Of a stretch of DNA of 64,000 bases, positions 34,537-48,009 are shown piece after piece. Position numbers and translations under genes: made by a program. The stretch is from Viola odorata (taxonomy: Eukaryota; Streptophyta; Magnoliopsida; Malpighiales; Violaceae), in the NCBI GenBank assembly GCA_963691705.1, contig OY829538.1, positions 52,975,151-53,039,150 of the forward strand. The letters run 5' to 3'. Numbering within the stretch: the stretch's first letter is position 1; each line of letters starts with the position of its first letter. The notes below the pieces were generated by a model that saw only the letters and a list, made by a program, of their open reading frames with translations, did no database searches and was not told the DNA's origin.

Positions 34537-37224
34537 TTACGTTGATCATTCCAAATTAAACTTATTGTAAGCAAAGAAAGAAAATCGATTGAATTTTAAT
34601 GACGATGAAAGAATAAATGACAATTTTGAAAAGAGATGTAAAATTGATGATAAAACAAAGAGTTGAACAAACAAGTCAATTGATCACATCATAACAACTA
34701 ATAATCATGTAAATCATGTCAAGAATAATGCAAATTAAAATGCAATATGAATAAAGGGGGTCGTGTTAAAACTAGACTAATAATGCATGACATGTGACGT
34801 ATAAGGCTTAAGGGTTTGCCTCACGTAGTGGCTTCTTAAGACAAGTTTCGAGTCAACAACCAAAGAGGAAATCACCAAAATTAGATCACCGAGCTACCCA
34901 TTTTTATATACTCAAATGAAATCACACATTTGAAGCATTTGGCCTCAAAGTGGATTAACAATTAGTTATGTCTTTAAGTAATTCAGAACAAATTCTTATT
35001 AAACTCAAGTCGTCAATTGAGGAATGTCACCGAAACGAGTTACCATGGTGTTGGTGGGATCACAACGATTCTACTTAAATATCAACAATTTTAGATGATC
35101 AGTTGGCTTTGGAAAAACACTTACACTTCAGTGGCTGAGCTAAAAACTATTTTTAGTGGTTGCAAAAATAAATATCAAGTAATATAAATAAAAAAATTAA
35201 TTAAAAAAAAACATGGTCTTAATTTTGCAACAATTATAATCCTGATTAAGTTTTATAACCTCTCGTGTTTAATTTTCCTATAAATAAATAAGGAGTTCAT
35301 TTCAAAAGGGATTGGAGCAAAACTCAAGTCAAACACTTACCGGTGTTCTAAGTCCAAGTCTCAAGGCTGGAAATTCAAGTCTCAACTCCACCAAATCCAA
35401 GTATGTAAGTCTCAAATCCACCAAATCCAAGTATCTAAATCTAAATCCAAATCCACCAAATTCAAGTCTCAAAGTCTTAAATTCATGTCCACCAAATCCA
35501 AGTACTCAAATTCAAGTCCAAGTCCACCAAATTCAAGTACTCAAATCCATCAAATCCAAGTTAAGGAAGATCAAGATCAAATCCATGTGACTCTTGTCTT
35601 CATTCGACTTGTTAAACAGAGGATTCATGCTACAAGATTGACGGATCCAAGAGAGGGTCATCCACTTATTTAATCCCAAGTTATTCCTGATTTGTACTTT
35701 AATAAAGTGTAATCCAATACACGAATTTTGTGTAGTTTCTATTCTTCTTATTTCGTGTGATCTGCTCATCATAATGAAATGTTTTTAAGTATCAAGTGTA
35801 CAATTTCACCTTACTATGCGTGTTTCAAATTTGAGTGTTGGAAGCGATTACTGTTGGCATGCACTTATTATTCTTATTTCTAGTTAATGTATCTTATTTC
35901 TAGTTAATGTATAGGAGAAAAGAAAGTTTTAGTATGTGTTATAGATTGAATAATGCTAGAAATAACATTTTATTAATTAATTAATGTGGCAAGAAATGAT
36001 TGGTTTATCTCTTTCTTACTACTCTCGTGCCATTATATTATTTTTTTTTTTTTGATAGGCGGAGATTTTAGTTTACATTAAATAGAATTTTATAATATAA
36101 GATATTAAATAATTGAAATATATTATTTGTATAATATAATAAAATATTTTAATTTATTAAAATTAAATATTTATTGATCTTTTTAGTATATTTATGAATT
36201 ATAATCTTGATTTAAAAATAATTATAACAATTGTAAGAATTAATTACTAATAGTAATAAATAAAATATAACTATAAAAAATAACGACCGGGTCTAATTTT
36301 TTGATGGAACTCATTTTTGTTCCAATTTGTGAAAATATATATTCTTACTTTTTGTGATGAGTAGGATCACGATGATCTATCTGTATGCTGACTCACATTC
36401 CTTGTCATTTTAATAAAATGGTCTCAATTTATATATATAAAAAAAGAGCAAGCAATTTTCCACGTGTGAAAATAAATCAGTGCTTGCCTTTTTTTTCTAT
36501 TCGCTCTCGTATTAATGACTCGTGATGTGTTGCATCATGCTTGTGTAATAAATTGATGGCCCTGGGGAAAAAAACTTTAGAGTAAGGGAATTGGCAAGAA
36601 AGGAACAATTAACTACAATTATTCGAGCATATTACTTGAATTTTCTACTAACTACTTAAGATCTTTCCTCACCTAACATGATTATAAATCTAAAACCAAT
36701 AACATAATTATAAATTAAAATTGTAGCCGTTGGTGTGGCAATTTTATTTGGTTAATAAAACTGATTTGAATCGACTCATTCATGCTATAAATTATTAGTT
36801 GCTATGAGCACCTAAAAAAATCCATACAAACCGACCCGACCCAAATGCCTTCTTACACTTAAATATATTAAAATAGAATGTTTTTTTTTTTCAAATCGAA
36901 AAAGAAAATCATAGTAAGATGACTTCGATTTCATTTTGTTGTTCCAACTGCTTTTTATGGAACAAAATTTTGATGGTATAAACGAAAAAAATTAATGTAT
37001 TAATTAAAAGGGAAGATGAAAAGATGTTGGTTACATTCAAGTCTCATTAATATATATATTATTTTATAATTTAATTAATTAGTTATTTAAATTTTATTGA
37101 TTAATTAATAGAAAATTTGAATTTTTATATTTTTTTAGGGAAGATAAATAGATATTGGTTACATCCTAATTAAATCATATCAATGAATTATTTTATGATT
37201 TAATTAATTATTTAATATTAATTT
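34537..37224. other. Gene-free AT-rich spacer with a CCAAATCCAAGT repeat patch
   Basis: At 35330-35590 the phrases TCCACCAAATCCAAGT and AAGTCTCAA recur irregularly, about 10-40 bp apart, leaving an open but low-complexity frame. The rest is AT-rich with many T-runs. I see no gene and no terminal repeats that I can defend. Confidence 0.45.
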
Positions 37225-37673
37225 AAGGATAAATTACATAAAAACCCTATAGTTTATAAATATTCCAAATTCTCATACAGTCTAAAAAATTGCAATATAA
37301 TTTTTATAGTTCTCTGAAAGTTTCCATCTTAACCTTTTTAGTAGTTAAAAAATTCAAAATAAATTGTAAAATAATTCAAAAATTATGCAAATTTGAGAGA
37401 AAATGTAACAAATACCGGAGAGTTAACTCCACTAAAAAAATAAGAATATTTTAAAATGAATAAATTATTTGTTCATTGTACTAAGTTCTACCATATTAGT
37501 TACATTTTTTTTTGCAATTTTTTACTATTTATTTTGAATTTTTTAATTATTTAAAAGATTAAGATTATAACTTTCAAAAATCTATAAGGTTTGTAGTGCA
37601 CACGTTTAATAGGGAGTTTAGAGGAATATTTTGTAAACTATAAAATTTTTGTGTAATTTACCTTATTTTAATT
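37225..37673. mobile_element. Miniature inverted-repeat element, ~445 bp, Mutator-like
   Basis: The left end reads GGATAAATTACATAAAAACC with CTATAGTTTATAAATATTCC after it. The right end is an imperfect inverse complement (GGTAAATTACACAAAAATTT with a matching tail). The flanks TTAATTTAA and TTATTTTAA agree at eight of nine positions, suggesting a 9-bp target duplication. No coding capacity. Confidence 0.6.
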
Positions 37674-38104
37674 ATTATTATTAAGTGCTACATGACAATT
37701 ATTTATTAATTTAAAAGTATAATGTGACATTACCACAAAAAAATCTTCAAAACAATTTTCTTGCATCAACTTTACATATATTATAAATTTATCATATTTT
37801 ATTTTTATTTAAATATATAACTATTAATTGAATACATTAGACTTATATTTAAGCAAAATTTCTTGTCAAACTCTACTAGAGGGAACCTACTCCTCTTGCA
37901 ACTAAAAAATACAGGACAAATCAACGTGAAAATGATAGGATTGGTTTGTCAGAATAAAGTAGAGAAGCTGTTGGATGGTGTGACGACGGTGATAGAGTAA
38001 TGATTCAATTCTTGCTATAGTAACACTTTGGCAATTGTTGTGACCGTCAACTTGGAATTGTTTAAAAATATCGATAAATTTTTTTTTTCTAATTTGGTTA
38101 AATA

Positions 38105-38337
38105 CTATTTCTTTCGGCACAAATTAAACGATGTTTTGATTTTAGACACGTATATTAAAAGGGACGGATGACTCATTGAGACAATTTTGCTTCTTATTTT
38201 TTCGACCGTAATTTTATACCGACCGTAATTTGGTACCGTTAGTACATCCGAGAAAAAGTAAGAGGTAAAATTGTCTCAAATAGTAAGTCATCCGGTTTCT
38301 TTAATATACGTACCAGTTTAATTTGGGCCGAAGGGAG
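38105..38337. mobile_element. Stowaway-like element (233 bp) in the FY promoter region
   Basis: Inverted ends CTATTTCTTTCGGCACAAAT and CTCCCTTCGGCCCAAATTAA (read inward) are flanked by TA on both sides, as in Tc1/Mariner-derived Stowaway elements. A second internal pair, GGGACGGATGACTCATTGAG and its near inverse complement, extends the stem. The element ends about 380 bp before the FY ATG. Confidence 0.8.
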
Positions 38338-38715
38338 TATCTAAGTTTGATTCGTTAAGGATTCATTTTGTTTTTTTTTTTAGAGTAATGTATAATTTTT
38401 TCGTACATGAAACCACGAGGGCATAACAAACAAAATGGGCTATCCATTCCCAACCAATAACCAGATTTATTTGCTCTGTCACCAAACAATTCTCTTAACT
38501 ACAACAGAGAACAGAAAAAAAAGTGTTGACTGTTAATGGTATCGCTCATTTTTGTAGCTTTTTTCCCGCTCCCTTTCTTCCCTGCAATCCCGATTAGGGT
38601 TTAGGGTTTTTATCTACTCCCTTCTCCCTTCCCCTCCCCTCCCCTCCCCTCAAATCATTAAGTTCAATTGTCCATTCTATCTCTTCCATACACCATTGAA
38701 GATTCAATCTTCACA
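38338..38715 (+). promoter_or_regulatory. FY proximal promoter and 5' UTR with telo-box
   Basis: TTAGGGTTTAGGGTTTT (38594-38610) contains plant telo-box sequence (AAACCCTAA on the other strand), common just upstream of or in leaders of growth-related genes. It is followed by a pyrimidine-rich TTCCCCTCCCC tract (about 38625-38650). The upstream in-frame ATG at 38668 was not chosen as start because homologues begin close to the MMYGD Met. Confidence 0.5.
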
Positions 38716-40654
38716 ATGATGTACGGTGATCCTCAACACCAACACCTGCAACAACAGCAGCAACAGCAACAACAGCCAATGATGCATCAGCAGCAGCAAC
38801 AGCAACAACAGCCAATGATGCATCAGCAGCAGCAGCAACAACAACACCCAATGGTGCATCAGCATCAGCAACAACAACAACCAATGATGCACCAGCACCA
38901 GCCACTCATTGGAGATTTCCACCGTGGTCCTCCTCCACAACAACCTCCTATGATGCGCCAGCCTTCTGCTTCTTCCAGTACCCTCAACGCACCCGAATAT
39001 CACCACCATCCATCTGCACCTGGCCCCCCTCCTCCTTCGTATGATGGTAAGATAATTTAGTTGGCTGATTGAGAAATTATAGTTGGATATTGCATTGCAG
39101 CGCTGTGGCACCAATAAAGACTTGTGCCCTTTGATTTGTGCATGTTTGACTATTTTGGCCGTTGTTGTAGCTCATGGGGATAATTTTGGTGCAAAACGAA
39201 TGCGGAAGCTTACACAAAGGAGAGCTGTTGATTATACCAGCACTGTTGTTCGGTACATGCAGGTAATGCTTTAAGTTTGTGGCTCGTTGGAATTCTTAAC
39301 TTTTGGTCTTACCTGTCTTTGGCCTCATTTCTGTTATTCTTGTCATTAATTACGTAATCGGGGTTTTGGTGAGACATTTTGTTGTGTTTGAACCTCTGAT
39401 CAGCGTTTAGCCTTTATGTGCTTTGCATTCTGCTGAAACCCTATGAATGATGCTGCAACTGTCATGACTGCCACGGGCCATTTATTCTTTTGAGGGGCAT
39501 AACCCCTAACATTTGAGCATGGATTTTGTAGAGTTGTCAACCTTTTATTTTAGGTCTTTTTGATACCCTCGGCCAGTAGTTGTGAACACTGAACATAAAT
39601 GAAAATCACATTGTATTAATGGGTTATAATGGTGTGGAGGTTTGTTGATGGAGTTATGGTGGCTAATTATGGTATTTTTTTATTGTTGCTCCAGGTTCGT
39701 ATGTCGCAGATGGATTTGAGTGATAGGACAGTGTTGCAGCCTACTCCAGCTGCAGCAATTGATGTCAGTAAACATTGTTTAAATATATTTTTGTTTATGA
39801 GACATGCCAAACTGAAGTGGTTAAACTTTATTTTATGCACTTTTAATATGTTTATGACATTATAAGTTGTTCTGTGTAGATGCTGCCAACCATTGCCTAT
39901 CCTGATAATCCATCTACAAGCTTTACTTCAAAGTTCGTTCATACATCTTTGAACAAAAAAAGTTGTTCGATTAATCGAGTTCTGGTAAGTCAGACAATAA
40001 GTAGTTTTCTCACCATATTTCCTTTTGTGTCAGTTTTCATATGGCTAACATGAACCCCCTTCAGTTGTTACTTGGCTTCAGATGTGTTTTGTTTCATAGT
40101 GTTAAGTGGTGGTCTGCCGATGTGAGCCAAGGATTGGAGGACAAAAGTTATAGTTGCTGGTGTTGTTTGTGCTAGTTACCTGTTGAAACAGTTAATAAAG
40201 TTAAATTGAACGTGGATAACCAATTATATCTCCTAATAAAAATGTAATGATGAAAAGAAAAAAAAATCCAGAATTGGAAAATAGATTGGTAGAGTGCATC
40301 TAAGTAGTCTTTACTCAATTAGTTACTATCAAGTAGTTTGCTGTAGACCTTATGTCTGCTTCTTAATCTTTGACTTCTAGGCTTCAGCATTTAATTTGTG
40401 CCTTTGGAAGGTAGATGAATTCAGCAATTTGCTTCTCTTTTGCTATTCTACTCAGAAGAACATTTTTCTGACCATTTTCTTATCCTCAGTGGACACCTAA
40501 TGGTAGGCGTCTAATCACGGGGTCTCAAAGTGGGGAATTCACTCTTTGGAATGGACAATCATTTAATTTTGAAATGATTCTTCAGGTACATTATGATAAT
40601 GGTTTAATGGTTACATGCACTAGATGTAGCCATACTGACCTTTCTTGGAATATG

Positions 40655-40700
<46 letters not shown>

Positions 40701-43700
40701 CGACACATATTCTAATCCATAAACAATGCAGGCCCATGATCAAGCAATCAGGTCTATGGTATGGAGCCATAATGAGAACTGGATGGTCTCTGGTGATGAT
40801 GGGGGCGGAATAAAGTAAGAGACATGTTATCCATATTGTTTAGATACGTTGATATTTTTTCCTTAGATGTTTACTCTTTATGTACTTTTGGTTTACCTTT
40901 TAGGTATTGGCAGAGCAATATGAATAATGTTAAGGCAAATAAATCTGCTCATAAAGAATCAGTTCGTGATTTAAGGTAGATATTTGCTCTATCAATATTC
41001 TTGGTATAATCATTTATCAATGAAGTGAGTGTTACATAATGAACCTCTTAACAGCTTCTGTAGGACAGATTTGAAGTTCTGTTCGTGTTCTGATGATACT
41101 ACTGTTAAAGTCTGGGATTTTGCTCGGTGCCAAGAAGAGCGTTCATTGACTGGTAATGTGCTCTTATTGGTCATCTTATGTAATAGTGAATCCATCGCTC
41201 CAGTTTCTGTGGTTTCCTTGCTCCATATCGTCATCTGTTAAGTAATGTTTTCTTGAAAGCTTTAGCCTTGACATGAATACTAAATTAGGTTCATTCCATT
41301 TTTATATTTAATTCACTTATGGCCCCTAATTTATTTACATCACCACTATTTAGTTGCCTAATATTTTTTTTCAAAAAGATTCATATAATCTTTTGTAGGT
41401 ATAACTTCTGCATTTTATAATCTTCTACTCTAACGGCAAGGGCCTTGTTTAGCCCTCCTGCTTTATGTATCAATTTTTGGATCACCAATATTAAAGTACA
41501 AATATTTTCGTCGGTCACCACATTTGTCGTTCTAAAAATAAAAAAGTCCCAACCTGCTTTCTTCTTTATAATGGAGAATTCAACTGGAAATATATAAAAA
41601 ATAAGCAGACCCAGTATTTCAAGGAGGCGTGGAAATATTCTCGCTTCAGGCTTTATGTTTCTTGCTTCATGGAAAATTTGCTTGCACAATCTGTGATGAG
41701 AGTACAAACAGTTAACAAATCCAATTCTAACCTAAGGAGCAGCAGTCTAACTGCATTGATTACTGGGTGTCTTTGTGTTGCATGTATTACGTTGCTGAAG
41801 TAACCCAAAGAGTTTTACATCCATGATTTTGAACTCAGGCAGGCCATGGTTGGGACGTGAAGAGTGTTGACTGGCACCCTACAAAATCTTTACTAGTTTC
41901 AGGTCTGCTCCTTATTTGGTTCTATAATGTAAGTCTTTTTCTTGACCATGATTTCCATGCTGAATGACATTAATTGGCCTTCTTCAAGGTGGGAAGGACA
42001 ACCTTGTGAAACTCTGGGATGCTAAAAGTGGGAGGGAGCTTTGCTCATTGTGAGTGCCATATCTTTTAGTGACAAAACTAGTGGTTGTTTAAGATCTTTT
42101 ACAATTTTGTGTGCATGTCGTGCAATCATGGCCACAAAAATACTGTGTTGAATGTCAAATGGAACCAGAATGGTAACTGGATACTAACTGCATCAAAGGA
42201 TCAAATCATCAAGGTTTACAACAACTTTTTTGCAAAGTTCTTTTAAGAACCACATGCCTTGATATCTGGCGTCACCTTTTTCATCATTCCAAACCCCTTT
42301 CTTTCTGCATTGCAGCTTTATGATATACGGGCTATGAAGGAGCTTGAATCTTTCCGTGGGCATCGGAAGGATGTGACTGGTTAGTAACAGCTTCCACCTA
42401 ATGTACACTGTATGTGGATTTAGCTTTCTAGTGTGCTGCACTTGCCTCAATAATTGTTTCCCTCTATAACACCACTAGGTATTTTTGTTCAGCTGATCAT
42501 AAACTAGAACCACAAGCATTTTTGTTTTAAGTTCAATCTGTTATAATACAAATCTGATTGTCAAAAAAAGAGTTCAATCTGTTTATCTGGTATGCTTTGT
42601 ATGAAGATATAATTCAATATTTTCCCTCATTTTTTAGTGTTGGGTTGGCATCCTTTCCATGAGGAGTACTTTGTCAGTGGGAGTTATGATGGATCCATTT
42701 TCCATTGGCTTGTTGGGTAATTTTATTTCTTATGTAGTACTCCGGTTTATTTCAATTCCTTTGTCTTTTAAGTTTGCATTATGTATGCTCTATGTGAATC
42801 GATTTTTTCTGTACGAGTATTACAACTTTTCATGTAATATATGGACTCGGGGATTAAAAAAGAATATCACTAATAATTCGTCATCTTGTTTGAAGAAATG
42901 ATTTTTTATATCATATGACCTTTAATGTTCTCCTGATGGACAGGCATGAAACTCCCCAGGTTGAAGTTCCCAGTGCTCATGATAATAGTGTGTGGGATCT
43001 TGCATGGCATCCTACTGGATATCTTCTATGCAGGTAACTGTAGTGTAATTGGTTAGCCATCATTATGGGCAGTTAAATGTAATGTTTAGATATTTCTCTG
43101 TTGAAACAGAAATATGTAACCTTTAAGCAACAAAAGTATGGAAGCAACCTAGTAAATTGCACTATGTTCAGGCTCCAACATATTGTTTTGAAAATTCATA
43201 CTACAATACAGTAGGTGTCCTTGCCATGCTGTAGTTGTTATGCTAGATTTATGGTCTGTTGTTATCCTGCTTTGGTCTAGTAGTTGTTACGTTATGGAAG
43301 CTTCAAAGATGAAGCCACTGTTGATTGGCTGCATGTAGAAATAAGTTTCTTTTTGCATGTGCTTATACCTGGACAAATTTGTTATATATAGTTGGTCATC
43401 AATTGCAGTACAGTTTTTGTTGGTTATACACATAAATGAATGTAGGAAATAAGTTGACTTAGCATGTGTTTGTAGCTCAACAGATTTCATATTTACAGTT
43501 GCTCTATTACATTACATCTTTTGGTGGTTAAAAGTGTAAACATGATGCATCTTTATTTTGGAAGTTTTGCTTAATGTTGTTGCTCTTCAGTTACTAAACT
43601 CGCATGTTTCCTTCTGCAGTGGTAGCAATGATCATACAACAAAATTTTGGTGTAGAAATAGGCCTGGAGACCCAGCTCGAGATAAATTTACCATAGGTCA

Positions 43701-45578
43701 AAATCAAGGTTAGGATTTTGGAGACTGGTAGTGGCTGAACATGCTCTAATTCATGCTTCTTTGACAATTCAATATGGTTTTATGGATCCTATTTCTTTTC
43801 AAGCTGTAGCATCTTCAATTTGATCCATGGGTTGTATTTAAGGGCTAATTGTTGGCTATCAGAATTTGGTTTCTAAGCGCTACTATCTGTATCAGGTTAT
43901 GGCGAACAAAATTTTCCTCTTGGTGGTCGATTTCCTGGAAGTTTCGCAATAACAGAACCACCAACAACCCCAGGACCATTTGGTGCTGGATTAACTCGAA
44001 ATGAAGGAACCATTCCAGGTGTTGGAGCAGCTATGCCATTGTTAATTTCCTCTCTTGATGGATCGCAGGGTGATCAAATGACTATTCCTTTAGGAACACC
44101 TCCCCTTCCTCCTGGGCCACATCCCTCTCTTCTTGCTCCGAATCAGCAGGGATACCAACAGAATCCTCATCAGATTCCCCAACAGCAACACTCGGCTATC
44201 CCTCAGCATATGCCACACCCAAATATGCAGCAGCTTCAGCCTCCGTCACATTTAAACCTCCTCCCTCATCCTCATCTGTCTCGTCCCCCACAAATGCCTC
44301 CTCATGGCATGCCATCCCCTAACCCCTCATCCATGGGGTCATTACCTGCGCCTTCATCAATGCCCACATCACTTCCATTGACGATGCCTGGACCGATGGT
44401 ATGATACATTGTTTTGTTTGCTTATGTTACTAATTTATTTAGCACTCTTTCCAGTTTCATTCACTTTGTCATGAAGGTTCCTTTCCCTCTGTTTTGAAAG
44501 GATGTTGTCATATGATGATTTTTTGAAACCCTAGTTCATGGTTATATTTGGCATTTTCTTTTGATGGGAGTTCTGGGTGTTGTTAGCTGATGCTTCTTTC
44601 GTCTTTTAGGGGAAGCAAGGCGCTTTGAATCAAATGATCCATCCAATGCCACAAAACCATTTTTTGAGCATGAATCAAATGCACTCTGGATCCTTACCCA
44701 CAAGTGGTGCTGCTTCAGCTGGTGGCTTTCCCAGTGGCCTGCCAAATATGCAGGGCCACTCAATTCCTACGGGAGGTCAAATGTATCCACATGGTGGCCA
44801 ATTCAACCGGCCACAAGGGGGACAGATGCAGATGTTACCAGGTTTTAATCTGTACCAGGTAAGGTTTTGTTGTTTCAGGAATGAACTGTATAACCTCACA
44901 ACCTTTGCAATAGAGTTCTAACTCATGTACTTGGATAGACTGGTAGTATAACTTTCACTAATGTGTATGTACACAAGTTCTGGTCCAGTGTGTTGTAGGT
45001 TTCTGTGATCATTTTTACATACTGAAGTGCACCAACCTCATTGATACCTAACTTTCTAAGTTCGGAGGCCTTTAAATTAGAGAGACGAGCATTGTTTTAA
45101 TTTGTTATTGTACTTTTCCCCAAGGTTTAACGATCAATGGCTTTGATTCAATCTTGTAATGTACCCCCAACCAAGTACATAGCACATGGTGTCGGTTGTT
45201 GTTTGGTTGAAATGAATAGGTTTTCAGCTGTCCTATTTTCATTGCTATAACAGGCAGAACATGTGTAGAAAATCACCGTTACAAGATGCGGGCAATAGAA
45301 TATTATTGGATTCTACCATTCAGAGGGGTGTGGTTTATGCATTGTGCTCTAGTAGTGTCTTGTCTTTCTTAAAGATGAATTTATTTTTAAACATATGATG
45401 CATTTATAGCAACTTAGAGATGTGCTCTTAGTCTTAGACAACTTTTCCTTCGTGGCTTGGAGATTTATGTTTGAGAGGGGCTAACATGTTATATGCTAAT
45501 TTGCAGTCTGGGAGTCAAGCTGCTGGTATGCCTCCACTGCCACCAGGTCCACCACCTCATTCCCAAACGCCTCAGTAG
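38716..45578 (+). CDS. FY: FY: WD40 pre-mRNA 3'-end processing and flowering-time factor
   Basis: FY is the plant Pfs2/WDR33 homologue in the cleavage and polyadenylation complex and acts with FCA in flowering control. Eighteen exons: 38716-39046, 39171-39262, 39695-39763, 39880-39984, 40490-40585, 40732-40814, 40904-40975, 41055-41152, 41843-41902, 41989-42049, 42126-42213, 42316-42379, 42638-42716, 42944-43033, 43620-43708, 43896-44398, 44610-44858, 45507-45578 (766 aa). The N-terminus has QQQQPMMHQ repeats, then [19 protein letters not shown]. Seven WD repeats follow (e.g. [36 protein letters not shown]). The Pro/Gln-rich tail carries two PPLPPGP motifs (about 44099 and 45533), known in Arabidopsis to bind the FCA WW domain. 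The acceptor before 42126 reads AA, not AG. Confidence 0.96.
40657..40700 (+). repeat. (CA)n microsatellite next to an FY 3' splice site
   Basis: About 21 CA/AC units end about 30 bp before the acceptor of the exon starting at 40732. It occupies the place where branch point and pyrimidine tract would normally lie, with only TCTAATCC left between. Confidence 0.9.
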
Positions 45579-45774
45579 ATCGATGATCGATCGTTAAGAT
45601 GGTTTGTTTCCAACTTCGGCTGAAAGGAGTGTCTCGTGTGACTTGCTAGTAGCCTCATACTGTTACTAACAACCTGTACCATAGTTAATGTTTCATTGCT
45701 TCTAGTTGGTTTCTTTCCCGCTTTGTTTTTTCGTTGGGTATCATCTTGACTTTCAAAGTTGTTCCAATGCAATA
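45579..45774 (+). other. FY 3' UTR (first part)
   Basis: The sequence directly after the FY stop has the T-rich composition of plant 3' UTRs. It then runs into GC-rich repeat DNA at about 45775. Unique-looking sequence returns at about 46630, so the insertion may sit in or just behind the FY 3' UTR. Confidence 0.4.
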
Positions 45775-46635
45775 TGGCCGTGAGACCCGTCCCGGGACCT
45801 GTGGACCCGACTTGGTCCTGGCAATTCGGGCCTGGGCCGGGTCCAATTTCCAGTCCCGTTTTCAGTCGGATCGGGTCTGGTACCGACCTGGGAAATCCCG
45901 GGTCCATTTGGGACAGACTCGAGACCTGGAAAAATTGATGTTAATCTAATTTTTTTTTCCCTCAGCCCAAAATCATCTCCTCTCAACCGGATCCACCCAC
46001 CATCTTCAATCTTTCCAAAATCAACTCCCAAAATCACCACGCCGCACCCCAAAATTACTGTCGGCGACTAATAAACCAGCCGCACCATTGCCGCTCCGAT
46101 CCTCCTCCCACTACCTCCTCCACCACCACACCTTCTCACTGCCCAAAATCACCATCCCCCGCCACGATCCACCCATCATCGCCACTATCTCCTCACCGCC
46201 ACGATCCGATCAGCCATCATCCACTCACCCACCTCCACCGCACAAACATCACCACATAGAAAGAAAGAAAAGAAAGGAGAGCAAAGGGGAAGAAGGAGAA
46301 TAGAAAGAAAGAAGGAAGGTGCAGAGGAAGAAGAAAGAAAAGGGAGAGAAAAAGAAAGAAAAGAGGAGAGAAGGGAGTGAGGTCTCGTAAAAAGGTAGAA
46401 GAAAGGAAAAATGAAGAAAAGAAATAAAATAAAATATAATTATTTTGAAGAAAAAAAAAGAAGTAGGTTTGGGTTTGGTCCCGGACCCGGCCTGGACCCG
46501 TCGGGTCGGGACCAGGACTAGAAATTAGGTCCGTTTTTTGTCGGGATCGGGTCTGATCCCGACCGTATATTTTCGGGTCTGCCGGATCCGGGTCGGGCCC
46601 AGACCCGCAGACCCGTTTTGACACTTCTACTTTAG
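45775..46635. mobile_element. Probable non-autonomous DNA element rich in GGGTC/GACCC
   Basis: Both outer 150-bp parts are packed with GGGTCGGG/CCCGACCC phrases. The inner part is C-rich (CCACCATC, ATCCACCC) followed by a purine GAAAGAAAG tract. The same inner layout occurs in the element at 21533. I could not define exact ends or a target duplication, so the limits are approximate. Confidence 0.5.
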
Positions 46636-46967
46636 GAGAATACAGTGCCATTCACCATTTGTATTCCTCTGAATGTAATTTTCACGTCTTGGAACTTTCA
46701 TTTTACCCTGTATCCAGTTAAACTTATGACAGCTAAAAAAAAAGGAAAATAAAAAGTTTGTTTGTTTCTATTTTGTAATTTTTACCAAAAAGAAAATAAT
46801 TTCTTGTAATAGTGCCATGGTCGTTAATATTTTTTCCTGTGTTTTCATTGTAACATTTCTATTACAAGAAAGTCCCCATAGTTAATGTTGCATGTTGCAT
46901 GTCTATTTATCAGTTAAAGTTTGTCATTTTGTAGAGAATTCCACACCTAAATAGTAAATACACAGTT

Positions 46968-47946
46968 AAGGAAAATGTTATATTGGCACCTAGATTTTTT
47001 TCTTTTAATTTAGCACCCAATTTTTAACCAATGCGAATTTTGAACTCAATTTTCCCTGTTATTAAGTAAGCATCTAACTTTTTCCTCCCTTAACAACCTA
47101 GCACCTGAGTCCCTAACTTTTCAATTCCCTTTGACTATCACTGTTAGTTATCACCATTTTTAGTCCTTTTTTTTTGTAAAAATAGCGATTTAAGTCCTTC
47201 AATTTTATATTTTTAAAAAAATATTACGTTAGAATTTAAAAAAAAAGTTAAATACGAAAAAAAACCAAAAAAATTCTAGGATCTTGTTTAAAACATAAAA
47301 TTAAGAAAAACCCCAAAAGCTAAAAGGAGGAATAAATTCAAAAATAAACCAAACAAAATTATAATTTTGTTTAAAAATTATAAAATATCAAAAAATACCC
47401 CAAACAATTCAAAAATAGGAATGAATTCCAAAATTGTGTTTAAAATTATGAAAGTTTCAAAAAATATCCCAATTTTTTTTGTAAAAAAGTGATGTAGTTT
47501 TTTAATGAATTAAAGAAAACTATAAAAATATAATTTTTTAAAGAAAATTTCCTGACCAACTATTTCTTTTTCATTTTTATTTTAGACCAAAACAAATGAG
47601 AACTTCTCTTTTAGAGAATTAAAAACAAAAATCTTTTTGCCTTCTTTTTTCCTCACTACATCTCCCCCTCATTAATTTCATTTGTTGTTTGCGTTTGTTA
47701 TAATCGAAATGGCATCGCCTTAGTTATCGTTATTTTTATTCAAGAGTTCATTTGCCGATCAAATTCGGTTGATGAAAAATTTAATTTTTTAATTTTTAGA
47801 AAATGTCAGTTTTTAAAATTATTTTGTTGAATTTACTGAAATTTTGAATATTGTTGTATTCAAATTTTAAATTTGTCTTGTTTTTTTTAAAACATTTTCT
47901 TTTCAGATATTTTTTATTTGGGTGCCAAATATAACCTTTTTCCCAA
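46968..47946. mobile_element. AT-rich inverted-end element with GGCACC termini
   Basis: The left end reads GGAAAATGTTATATTGGCAC and the right end inverts to GGAAAAAGGTTATATTTGGC, both followed by CACC. Further AGCACC phrases occur near the left end. The interior is AT-rich without a gene. No target duplication was seen, so limits are approximate. Confidence 0.5.
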
Positions 47947-48009
47947 AAAAAATATAAACTTGATTTCAACAAACATGCAATCTGAAATTTCTGAAGAATC
48001 AAGTAGAAG

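Noticed and set aside
35312..35673. Ser/Lys/Asn-rich protein frames
   Set aside because: They arise from the CCAAATCCAAGT low-complexity repeats; no homology and no gene context.
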